Origin: Gammaproteobacteria bacterium
GTDB taxonomy: Bacteria; Pseudomonadota; Gammaproteobacteria; Ga0077536
Assembly (NCBI GenBank): GCA_016209015.1
Contig: JACQWY010000060.1
Coordinates: 62,001 to 126,000, forward strand
Direction: 5' to 3'
Length of the DNA: 64,000 nucleotides
Both the position numbers and the translations under genes were made by a program. This document shows, one piece after another, positions 7,756 through 15,093 of this stretch. Under the pieces are notes generated by a model. That model ran no database searches. It had not been told where the DNA came from and saw nothing but the letters and a program-made list of their open reading frames with translations. Every line of letters starts with the position of its first letter. Position 1 is the first letter of the stretch.

Positions 7756-9318
7756 ATGAGGGTCATCGATTTCTTCGACAAGGGCTGCGCGCTCGGTGAG
7801 GACGCGCCGCTGTTCGTGACGCTCGACGGCGTCGAGACGAGTTACGGCCGCATGCAGGAATGGTCGCGGCGCATCGCCGCGGCGATGGCCGCGGTCGGCG
7901 CGACCGCGCCGCACGTCGGCATCTGGGCACCGAACGATCCGCTCGCGTTCGCGCCCTGGGTCGGTGCGCTGCGCGCGGGCGGCTGCTGGGTGCCGATCAA
8001 CTCGCGCAACCTGCCCGAGGTCAACATCGAATTCATGAACACGGCGGAGGTCGACTGGCTCTTCTATCACAGCCAGTTCGCCGATGTCGTGCCGCGTGTG
8101 AAGGCCGAAGCGCCGACGGTGAAGCACTTCGTCTGCCTCGATCGCGAGGACGGCGATCACCCCTCGCTCGCGCGCTTCTGCGCCGAGCACGGCACGGGCG
8201 CCGTGCCCGACGTGCCCGAGGATCGCGATCGCATCGTCGGCATCGTCTCGACGGGCGGCACGACCGCGCGCTCGAAAGGCGTCGTGCACACGAATCTGTG
8301 CTGGGAGACGATGATCGCCTCCGGCTGGCACGCGATGCCGGTCGAGGGCCGGCCCGTGCATCTCCTCGCCGCGCCGATGACGCACGCCGCGGGTATCCTC
8401 GCCTTCGTGCTCGCGCCGGGCGGCGCGAAGAACGTCATCCTCGACAAAGTCGATCCGCTGCTCCTCATGCAGGCGATCGACGAGTTTCGCGTCACGCACC
8501 TCTTCCTGCCGCCGACCGCGCTCTATTCCATGCTCGCGCATCCGGAAGTGCGGAACTTCGACTATTCCTCGCTGCGTTACCTGCTCGTCTCCGCCGCGCC
8601 CGTCTCGCCGGAGAAGTTCAAGGAGGCAGTCGAAGTATTCGGGCCGTGCGTCTGCCAGGTCTGGGCGCAGGCCGAGTCGCCGTTCTTCCTGACCTGGCTG
8701 CCGCCGTCTACCGTCGCCCGCGCGGCGCGCGACCCGGCGTACGCGCATCACCTGAAGAGCTGCGGCCGCGAGTTCATGCTCTCGCGCGTCGCGGTGCTCG
8801 ACGACGACAACCGCGAGGTGCCGATCGGCGAGCGCGGCGAGCTGTGCATGCAGGGCAATCTGCGCATGCTCGAGTACTACGAGAATCCGGCAGCGACCGC
8901 GGAAATCCGCGACCCCGCGGGCTGGCAGCACACGGGCGATATCGGTTATCGCGACGCGGACGGCTACTTCTACATCGTCGATCGCAAGAAGGACATGATC
9001 GTCACCGGCGGCTTCAACGTCTTCAGCGCCGAGGTCGAAGCCGCGCTCAACGCCCATCCCGCGGTGCGCGACTGTGCGGTCTACGGCGTGCCGCACGAGA
9101 AGTGGGGCGAGGCCGTGCATGCCAGCGTCGAGTTGAAGGAAGGCGCGAGCGCGACCCTGGAGGAGCTGATGGCGTTCGCGCGCGAGCGGCTCGGCGGCAC
9201 GAAGGCGCCGAAGTCCATCGACCTCATTCCTGCGCTGCCGCGCAGTCCCGTCGGCAAGATCCTGAAGCGCGTGCTGCGCGACAAGCACTGGGCAGGCCGC
9301 GACCGCGCGGTCGGTTGA
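7756..9318 (+). CDS. AMP-dependent acyl-CoA synthetase
   Basis: 520-residue member of the ANL superfamily that activates a carboxylic acid to acyl-AMP and then acyl-CoA. Core motifs are visible: the phosphate-binding loop is the unusual STGGTTARSKG (normally TSGTTGxPKG), then QVWAQAESP, WQHTGDIGYRDADGYFYIVD and the C-terminal PRSPVGKILKR with the catalytic Lys. GAGGGGGGACTTC precedes the ATG. The next gene is an acyl-CoA dehydrogenase 136 bases downstream, which suggests a short activation-oxidation cassette. The acid is not predictable; medium-chain or aromatic acids are possible. Confidence 0.92.
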   Translation: MRVIDFFDKGCALGEDAPLFVTLDGVETSYGRMQEWSRRIAAAMAAVGATAPHVGIWAPNDPLAFAPWVGALRAGGCWVPINSRNLPEVNIEFMNTAEVDWLFYHSQFADVVPRVKAEAPTVKHFVCLDREDGDHPSLARFCAEHGTGAVPDVPEDRDRIVGIVSTGGTTARSKGVVHTNLCWETMIASGWHAMPVEGRPVHLLAAPMTHAAGILAFVLAPGGAKNVILDKVDPLLLMQAIDEFRVTHLFLPPTALYSMLAHPEVRNFDYSSLRYLLVSAAPVSPEKFKEAVEVFGPCVCQVWAQAESPFFLTWLPPSTVARAARDPAYAHHLKSCGREFMLSRVAVLDDDNREVPIGERGELCMQGNLRMLEYYENPAATAEIRDPAGWQHTGDIGYRDADGYFYIVDRKKDMIVTGGFNVFSAEVEAALNAHPAVRDCAVYGVPHEKWGEAVHASVELKEGASATLEELMAFARERLGGTKAPKSIDLIPALPRSPVGKILKRVLRDKHWAGRDRAVG

Positions 9319-9336
9319 ACGGCGCGCCCCCCCGCG

Positions 9337-9350
9337 CTGATCCACGTCAA
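9337..9350 (+). promoter_or_regulatory. Possible FNR/ANR-type site
   Basis: CTGATCCACGTCAA matches the FNR/ANR consensus TTGAT-N4-ATCAA at 8 of 10 informative positions. It lies about 105 bases before the acyl-CoA dehydrogenase start. A perfect 20-base palindrome (9351-9370) follows immediately. Confidence 0.35.
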
Positions 9351-9370
9351 GGCCCGCCGCGCGGCGGGCC
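9351..9370. terminator. Perfect GC palindrome, possible terminator
   Basis: GGCCCGCCGCGCGGCGGGCC is a 20-base perfect palindrome 33 bases after the ligase stop. It could form a stable hairpin and end or attenuate the ligase transcript, but no T-tract follows. Confidence 0.4.
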
Positions 9371-9454
9371 GACATCCTGATCCGTATTTCCTGCATCCCC
9401 GCATCGCGGTCATAGAAGCCGCGGGCACCACCACCGATTTTCGAGGAGAGTCCC

Positions 9455-10732
9455 ATGAGAATCCTGACGAGCTATCAGCCGCCGCACGTCGAGCGTGCGG
9501 GCTTCGATCCCGATCTGAGCGGGGAGGAACGCACGCTCGTCGAGAACTGCCACCGCTTCGCGCGCGACGTGCTCCGTCCGCACGGCAAGGCGCTCGACCG
9601 TCTCGGCGCGGCGGAGGTGATCGCGAAGGACTCGCCGCTGTGGACGGTCTACGCCGAGTACCAGAAGCTCGGTCTCGATTTCGCCTCGCTCGACGAGCTC
9701 GAACCCGCGGTCGCGGCGCGCCTCGAGTCGCTGATCGTCGAGGAGCTCGCCTGGGGCGATGCGGGCCTCACGCTCTCGCTCGGTGTCGCGGGTTTCCCGT
9801 TGCTCGTCGCACAGGCGGCCGGCAACCAGGAGCTCGTCGATCTCGCGAAAGAGCGCATCGGCTGCTGGCCGGTCACCCAGCCGGATCACGGCAGCGACAT
9901 GGTCGATTCCTACGGCGTCGAGCGCCATCCCGGCACGGTGCCCAAGCCCGGCAACGTCGTCGCGCGCTTCAGCGGCGGCGAGATCGTCATCAGGGGCCAG
10001 ACCTCGGCCTGGGTCTCGAACGGCAGCATCGCGCAGATCGCCGTGCTGTGCTGTCCGGCGGATTACGGCCAGGGCGTCGTGCGCCCGGACGGTATCCGCA
10101 ATTACGCCGTCGTGATCGTGCCGCTCGATCTCCAAGGCGTCTCGCGCGGCAAGCCGCTCGAGAAGCTCGGCCAGATCACGCTGCCGCAGGGCGAGATCTT
10201 CTTCGACGACGTGCGCGTGCCCAAGCGCTTCGCAATCTGCGAGGGAGAGAGCGGCGCGCCCGGCTTCCTGTCCGTGCTCTCGGTGGCGGGCGTGTTCATG
10301 TCCCAGACGTTCACGGGCCTCGCGCGCGCCGCGTTCGAGCACGCGCTCGCCTACGCCCACGAGCGCCGGCAGGGCGGGGCACCGCTCATCGAGCATCAGC
10401 TCGTGCGCTGGCGGCTGGGCGAGATGTACAAGCGGATCGAGGCGGCGCGCGCGATGACGCGTCGCGCCGCGCATTACCTGCGCGCCGCACCCGCGCCGCA
10501 TCCGAACGTCTCCTCCATGAGCAAGGCCTTCGTCACCCAGACCGCGTTTGACATCGCGAACGAAGGGCTGCAGATGTTCGCGGGCAACGGGCTCACGAAG
10601 GAGTATCCGCTCGAGAAGCTCGTGCGCGACGCGCGCTCGGCGTTGATCGAGGACGGCGAGAACTATCTGCTGACGCTGCGGCTCGGCAGCGTGTTGTCCG
10701 ACCTCTATAAGAAGGGTTGGGCGAACGACTGA
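9455..10732 (+). CDS. Acyl-CoA dehydrogenase
   Basis: 425-residue flavoprotein of the acyl-CoA dehydrogenase family, which introduces the alpha-beta double bond into an acyl-CoA. Family features include CWPVTQPDHGSDM and RGQTSAWVSNGSIAQ in the middle beta domain, and MFAGNGLTKEYPLEKLVRDA near the C-terminus, the usual segment before the last helix. GAGGAGAGTCCC precedes the ATG. The N-terminal region is longer than that of short-chain enzymes. Position directly after an acyl-CoA ligase implies that it acts on that ligase's product. Confidence 0.92.
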   Translation: MRILTSYQPPHVERAGFDPDLSGEERTLVENCHRFARDVLRPHGKALDRLGAAEVIAKDSPLWTVYAEYQKLGLDFASLDELEPAVAARLESLIVEELAWGDAGLTLSLGVAGFPLLVAQAAGNQELVDLAKERIGCWPVTQPDHGSDMVDSYGVERHPGTVPKPGNVVARFSGGEIVIRGQTSAWVSNGSIAQIAVLCCPADYGQGVVRPDGIRNYAVVIVPLDLQGVSRGKPLEKLGQITLPQGEIFFDDVRVPKRFAICEGESGAPGFLSVLSVAGVFMSQTFTGLARAAFEHALAYAHERRQGGAPLIEHQLVRWRLGEMYKRIEAARAMTRRAAHYLRAAPAPHPNVSSMSKAFVTQTAFDIANEGLQMFAGNGLTKEYPLEKLVRDARSALIEDGENYLLTLRLGSVLSDLYKKGWAND

Positions 10733-10821
10733 GGCGCGTGGGCGGCGGTATCGGTGAAGACGCGATCGATGCGCCTCCTGCGTCGGCGCATCCTATGAAG
10801 CGGCGGCGCGCCGCACGCAGG

Positions 10822-10827
10822 TAGAAT
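10822..10827 (+). promoter_or_regulatory. Possible -10 hexamer TAGAAT for the thioesterase
   Basis: TAGAAT 33 bases before the thioesterase ATG, preceded by GC-rich sequence and no clear -35. Confidence 0.35.
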
Positions 10828-10860
10828 CGGCGCACCGATACACCCGCTTGCGGAGGCGCC

Positions 10861-11361
10861 ATGCCCGGTTTCCAGATGCCGCCCGACGGCCTCGTCGTCA
10901 TCGACACCGAGGTCCGGGAGGAATGGCTCGACTACAACGATCACATGAACGTCGCATACTACGTCGCGGCCTTCGACCTCGGCGTCGAAGCGGTGAAGCA
11001 GTGGTGCGGGATCACGGAAGCCTCGCGTGCCGCCGACGGGCTCTCGACCGTCGCGCTCGAGGCCCACATCACCTACCAGAACGAGGCGGCGCGCGGCGAG
11101 CGTCTGCGCATCGTGACGCGCGTGCTCGACTGCGACGCGAAGCGCCTCCACTGGGGGCAGGAGATGTGGCGGGATACCGTGCTGCTCTCGACGCAGGAGA
11201 CCCTGTCGATCAGCTTCGACCTGAAAGCCCGGCGCAGCGCGCCTTTCGGGCCCGGGGTCGGTGCGCGATTCGCCGCGCTCCGCGATGCCCAGCGCACGCG
11301 GGGCATGCCCGGCTGGGTCGGCCGCAAGGTCGCGCTCGGCCAGGCGAAGCCCGTGACGTGA
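10861..11361 (+). CDS. Hotdog-fold thioesterase (4-hydroxybenzoyl-CoA thioesterase-like)
   Basis: 166-residue hotdog-fold acyl-CoA thioesterase. The signature EEWLDYNDHMNVAYYVAAFD carries the Asp/Asn-x-x-His-Met pattern of the 4HBT and carnitine-linked thioesterases; VALEAHITYQNEAARGERL forms the following strands. It would release free acids from CoA thioesters and recycle CoA. It follows the acyl-CoA dehydrogenase on the same strand with its own possible -10 element. The substrate is unknown. Confidence 0.88.
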   Translation: MPGFQMPPDGLVVIDTEVREEWLDYNDHMNVAYYVAAFDLGVEAVKQWCGITEASRAADGLSTVALEAHITYQNEAARGERLRIVTRVLDCDAKRLHWGQEMWRDTVLLSTQETLSISFDLKARRSAPFGPGVGARFAALRDAQRTRGMPGWVGRKVALGQAKPVT

Positions 11362-11433
11362 CGCGTTGCCCGGCGGGCGCGCGCAGCGCATGATGGCGGC
11401 CTCCCTCGAAGCCCATCTCCTGAGGACCCCGCC

Positions 11434-11733
11434 ATGAGTATCGTCGTGATCTTTCGTGCCCGTGCCGGTGATTTCGATCCCGAATACATGCCGACGGCAC
11501 TGAAACTCCGTGACATCGCGCTCGCCGAGTTCGGCTGCGAGGAATTCGTCCACGCCACCACGCCGGACGGCGAGGAGATCGCGCTCTCGTACTGGCCGGA
11601 CGAGGCGAGCATCAAGCGCTGGAAGGCCCACACCGAGCATCTCGCCGCGCAACGCGAGGGCCGCGCACGCTGGTACTCGAGCTATCGCGTGCAGGTCGCC
11701 GAGATCACGCGCGACTACGGCCACGGGGGGTGA
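11434..11733 (+). CDS. ABM-fold (antibiotic biosynthesis monooxygenase-like) protein
   Basis: 99-residue protein with the ferredoxin-like ABM fold: MSIVVIFRARAG at the N-terminus, a central GCEEFVHATTPDGEEIALS and EASIKRWKAHTEHLAAQREG. Members are small dimeric proteins, some cofactor-free oxygenases or heme-degrading enzymes, many of unknown role. TGAGGACCCCGCC upstream offers a ribosome binding site. It ends 11 bases before a palindromic repeat. Confidence 0.85.
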   Translation: MSIVVIFRARAGDFDPEYMPTALKLRDIALAEFGCEEFVHATTPDGEEIALSYWPDEASIKRWKAHTEHLAAQREGRARWYSSYRVQVAEITRDYGHGG

Positions 11734-11743
11734 CCGCAGCGCC

Positions 11744-11864
11744 GTAGGTCCGTAGCGCCAGCGTAATCGATTGGCGCCAGCGTAATCGGACGTTCGTCGA
11801 ATCGTTCACGCGAGCCGGACGGATCGAGCGTCCGATTACGCCTGCGGCTAATCAATGGACCTAC
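11744..11864. repeat. GTAGGTCCG-type palindromic repeat, copy 1
   Basis: Starts GTAGGTCCGTAGCGCCAGCG, contains CGTAATCGGACGTTCG and its complement CGTCCGATTACG, and ends GGACCTAC, so the unit is an imperfect inverted repeat. Related copies lie at 50336, 51599 and 61298. It occupies the gap between the ABM gene and the GGDEF-EAL gene, and its right end holds the stop codon of the small reverse-strand reading frame at 11861-11986. Confidence 0.85.
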
Positions 11865-11986
11865 GAAGCCTGTTCACGCGAGCGCTGCTCCGCGGCGGCG
11901 CTCGCGGTCCAGGTGTTCATCGCGGTCAAGGCGAAGCGGGCCGCGACGAGGCGGATCTGCTGCTTGACCATGAGCTCGAACGCCAT
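11861..11986 (-). CDS. Possible small protein (41 residues)
   Basis: Short reverse-strand frame MAFELMVKQQIRLVA... ending in EQRSREQAS, with nearly all codons ending in G or C like the real genes here, an AGGTGG sequence just before the ATG, and a TAG stop supplied by the GTAGGTCC end of the adjacent repeat. No known family. It could be a remnant or a chance frame; the gap upstream of the GGDEF-EAL gene (11865-12161) holds nothing else I can support. Confidence 0.35.
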   Translation of the reverse strand: MAFELMVKQQIRLVAARFALTAMNTWTASAAAEQRSREQAS

Positions 11987-12161
11987 GCGCACCACCTGAA
12001 GTCGAACGATCGGGTCGGCAATACAGCGGCGGATACCTTATCATCGCGAACAAACACGACCGGCCCGCGCGATCGCCGCGCCGCCATGCGGTGGACGCGC
12101 AGGTACTCGACGAGATCCCAGCAAGGAGGCGGAAACCGGCCACGAGTCGGACGGACATTGC

Positions 12162-14294
12162 GTGAAGCGAGATGGTGTGAACGACTCATACGATGCCGCC
12201 GGGGGCGGCACGTGGCCGACCCCGGACGCGCTGCATGCCGCCGTGTCTTCGACATTGGACGAAGGCGTGCAGCTCTGGGACATCGGCGGCCGCATGAGCT
12301 ATGCGAACCGCGCGACGTTCCGGCAGCTCGGCGTGAGGCCGCTCGAACCGGCCGCGCTGCACGGCGCCCTGCGCGGTCTGCTGCTGGCCTCCAACGGTCG
12401 CGGCTTCGAGGACGGCCAGTTCCCGGTCCAGCGCGTGCTCGCCACGGGCCGGCCCTGTCCCGAAACGCTCGTGCAGGTCGCGCACGCCGGTGCGATGCGC
12501 TGGCTGCGCATGAACGCCCATCCCTTCGCCGCCGGCGGTTCGCGCGGCGCGGTGCTCACGACGACGGTGGAAGTCACGCGCTTCGTCGACGAGGCGCGCC
12601 GGCTCGAGCTCCAGGCCCATTACGATCCGCTGACCATGCTGCCGAATCGCGCGCTGCTCGGCGATCGCATGTCGCAGGGGCTCGCGCGGGCACGCCGCAA
12701 CAACGAGATGCTCGCCGTGTGCGTCCTCGATCTCGACGGCTTCAAGCCGGTCAACGATACGCTCGGACACGACGCCGGCGATCGCCTGCTGCAGGAAATT
12801 GCACGCCGGCTGCGCGACTGCGTGCGCGGCGAGGACACGGTGTCGCGCCTCGGCGGCGACGAATTCGCGTTGCTCATCGGCGGCATCAAGTCGCTCGCGC
12901 AGGCGCAGCTCGTCTTGAACCGCCTGCTCGCGCTCGTCAGTCTGCCGGTCTCGATCGGCAATCAAATCGCCCAGGTCTCCGGCAGCCTCGGCGCGACGGT
13001 CTTCCCGATGGACGCGAGCGATCCGGATGCACTGCTCGCGCACGCGGACGAGGCCATGTATCGCGCGAAGGAGGGCGGCAAGAACCGCTTCCATTTGTTC
13101 GACATGGCGCTGGAATCGCGGATCGCCGTCAATCAGCGCACCGTGCAGCAGATGGAGACCGCGCTCGCCGCGGGCGAATTCGATCTGTACTACCAGCCGA
13201 TCGTCGATTGCCACCGCGGCGTGGTCGTCGGCATGGAAGCGCTCGCGCGTTGGGAGCATCCGACGCTCGGGACGCGACTGCCGCACGAGTTCCTGCCCGT
13301 CATCGAACACGAGGAGCTCATCATCCGGCTCGGCGAATGGGCGGTCGAGCGCGCGCTCGCGCAGAACCGCCGCTGGCGCGACGCCGGCTTCGGGCTGCAG
13401 CTCGACGTGAACATCTCGCCGCTCCACGTCCTGCGCGGCGATCTCGAGAAGCTGCTCGCGCGTCTCGGCACCGAACATCCGCCGGAGGCGGTGCAGGCGC
13501 TGCGCTTCGAGATCGTCGCCTCGGCAACGGGCCATCAGCACACGCTCGGCCCGGCGATCGAGCGCTGCAGCCAGACGGGTGTGGGCTTCGTGCTCGACGA
13601 GTTCGGCAGCGGGCAGTCCTCGCTGCCGCACCTCATCGCGCTCGGCGCGGGCACGTTGAAGATCGGGCGCCGCTACGTCGGCGAGTTGTCGGGTGATCCG
13701 CGCAATCTCGCGATCGTGCGCGGCATCATCGGGCTCGGCGAGGCATTCCAGCGCCGCGTCGTCGCGGTCGGCGTCGAGTCGACGGAACACGTGATGATGC
13801 TGCTCGAGCTCGGCTGCGACGCGATCCAGGGCCATGCCATCGCGCCGCCGATGCGCGCGGACGACGTGCTGCCCTGGCTGCGCGCGTTCCAGCCGGATCC
13901 GCGCTGGGCGGCCGCGTCGAGCGGTTATCCGACGCGCGCGGATTTCGACCTCCTGGTGCAGCAGGTCACGCATCGCGACTGGTTCGCGCGCCTGCGCCGG
14001 CATCTCCGCGGCGAAGCGGTGACCGGTGAACCGCGGCCGCAGACGCACGGCGATTGTCCGTTCACGCGCTGGTGCGACGAGGCCGGCTGGCGCCGTTATC
14101 GCAACGCCCCCGAGTTCCAGACGTTCCTGACCGTCCATCGCGAGGTGCACGAAGTCGCGGAGCGTCTGCTCGACGCGCCGGGCGACGGCACGGCGCTCGG
14201 TGCGCTGGAGCGCGCGCACGAAGAACTGCTCGGCCGTCTGCACGCTTTCCGCATCTCGCTCGCGCGTCGCGAGCCGCTGCACCCCGCGCCCTGA
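12162..14294 (+). CDS. PAS-GGDEF-EAL-CZB cyclic-di-GMP signalling protein
   Basis: 710-residue cytosolic signalling protein. Domains in order: PAS-like (about 25-140), GGDEF (about 150-315), EAL (about 325-575) and a C-terminal chemoreceptor zinc-binding CZB domain (about 595-670). The GGDEF active site is intact (LGGDEF, 231-235) and has an RxxD inhibitory site five residues upstream (RGED, 222-225), so diguanylate cyclase activity is expected. The EAL domain keeps EAL (359-361), Asn417 and Lys500 but has LDEFGSG for DDFGTG, FEIVAS for LEITES and AVGVES for AEGVET, so phosphodiesterase activity is doubtful. CZB ligand candidates are His604, Cys632, His659 and His663. The start is GTG 12162; no strong ribosome binding site. 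The zinc domain suggests control by zinc, as for E. coli DgcZ. Confidence 0.92.
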   Translation: MKRDGVNDSYDAAGGGTWPTPDALHAAVSSTLDEGVQLWDIGGRMSYANRATFRQLGVRPLEPAALHGALRGLLLASNGRGFEDGQFPVQRVLATGRPCPETLVQVAHAGAMRWLRMNAHPFAAGGSRGAVLTTTVEVTRFVDEARRLELQAHYDPLTMLPNRALLGDRMSQGLARARRNNEMLAVCVLDLDGFKPVNDTLGHDAGDRLLQEIARRLRDCVRGEDTVSRLGGDEFALLIGGIKSLAQAQLVLNRLLALVSLPVSIGNQIAQVSGSLGATVFPMDASDPDALLAHADEAMYRAKEGGKNRFHLFDMALESRIAVNQRTVQQMETALAAGEFDLYYQPIVDCHRGVVVGMEALARWEHPTLGTRLPHEFLPVIEHEELIIRLGEWAVERALAQNRRWRDAGFGLQLDVNISPLHVLRGDLEKLLARLGTEHPPEAVQALRFEIVASATGHQHTLGPAIERCSQTGVGFVLDEFGSGQSSLPHLIALGAGTLKIGRRYVGELSGDPRNLAIVRGIIGLGEAFQRRVVAVGVESTEHVMMLLELGCDAIQGHAIAPPMRADDVLPWLRAFQPDPRWAAASSGYPTRADFDLLVQQVTHRDWFARLRRHLRGEAVTGEPRPQTHGDCPFTRWCDEAGWRRYRNAPEFQTFLTVHREVHEVAERLLDAPGDGTALGALERAHEELLGRLHAFRISLARREPLHPAP

Positions 14295-14336
14295 GCGTCG
14301 CACCGGCGCGTGCTGGGCGCGCCCTGCGCGCGTCGC

Positions 14337-14342
14337 TAGAAT
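14337..14342 (+). promoter_or_regulatory. Possible -10 hexamer TAGAAT for the AhpD-like gene
   Basis: TAGAAT 35 bases before the ATG at 14378, after a GC-rich stretch; no clear -35. Confidence 0.35.
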
Positions 14343-14377
14343 GCCCGCGGTTCCCCCATTGCAAAGGAAGCGCCACG

Positions 14378-14950
14378 ATGTCCCAGCCCGACTACGTCTT
14401 CGCACTCGATCTCGCCGAGGCCGACAACCTCAGCCAGGAGATGGCCGATTATCTCGCGTTCTACCAGGACAAGTTCGGATTCACGCCGAACGTCTTCAAG
14501 GCCTATGCCTGCGACGATCGCAAGATGCGCCCGTTCGTCGACATGTATCACGCCTTCATGCTCGAGGAGTCGAACCTGAGCGAGCTCGAGCGCGAGATGA
14601 TCGCCGTCGCGGTCTCGTCCGTGAACCGCTGCTACTACTGCCTCGTCACGCACGGCGCGCGCGTGCGCGAGCTGTCGGGCGATCCCGTGCTCGGCGAATT
14701 GCTCGTCATCAACTATCGCGTCGCCGAGCTCTCGCCGCGCCACCGCGCGATGCTCGACTTCACGACGAAGGTCACCGAGGCGCCCCACCGCGTCGAGGAG
14801 CCGGACCGCGCCGCCCTGCGTGCCGCGGGCTTCAGCGATCGCGACATCTTCGACATGGCGAACGTGATCGGCTTCTTCAACATGACGAACCGCATCGTCT
14901 CCGCGACGGACATGATTCCGAACCTCGAGTATCACAAGATGGCGCGCTGA
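14378..14950 (+). CDS. Peroxidase-related AhpD-like / carboxymuconolactone decarboxylase-family protein
   Basis: 190-residue all-helical protein of the AhpD-like superfamily. The signature SSVNRCYYCLVTHGARVREL has the CxxC-x3-H catalytic pattern of peroxidase-related members, which reduce peroxides through a dithiol. The C-terminal half (FSDRDIFDMANVIGFFNMTN) is typical of the uncharacterised peroxidase-related subgroup. The ATG at 14378 follows AAAGGAAG. The frame is open far upstream, but inside the GGDEF-EAL gene in another phase. It lies between the signalling gene and an acyl-CoA ligase. Confidence 0.9.
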   Translation: MSQPDYVFALDLAEADNLSQEMADYLAFYQDKFGFTPNVFKAYACDDRKMRPFVDMYHAFMLEESNLSELEREMIAVAVSSVNRCYYCLVTHGARVRELSGDPVLGELLVINYRVAELSPRHRAMLDFTTKVTEAPHRVEEPDRAALRAAGFSDRDIFDMANVIGFFNMTNRIVSATDMIPNLEYHKMAR

Positions 14951-15038
14951 GCGCAGCGCGCCGGGGACATGGCCGCGCGGCCGGCCCTCATTCCGCAGTG
15001 CGGCATGAAAAAGGCGCCCGGCCGCGGCCGCGGGAAGG

Positions 15039-15044
15039 TACAAT
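15039..15044 (+). promoter_or_regulatory. Possible -10 hexamer TACAAT for the second acyl-CoA ligase
   Basis: TACAAT 49 bases before the ligase ATG; no clear -35. Confidence 0.35.
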
Positions 15045-15093
15045 TCTGCCTGATTCAGTACCATCCACTGCGGGGAAGGGAGCGGCACGGCGC

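Noticed and set aside
7660-9456. 598-codon reverse frame opposite the first acyl-CoA ligase
   Set aside because: Composition (Arg, His, Asp, Ala) and position exactly opposite a conserved ligase mark it as a shadow frame.
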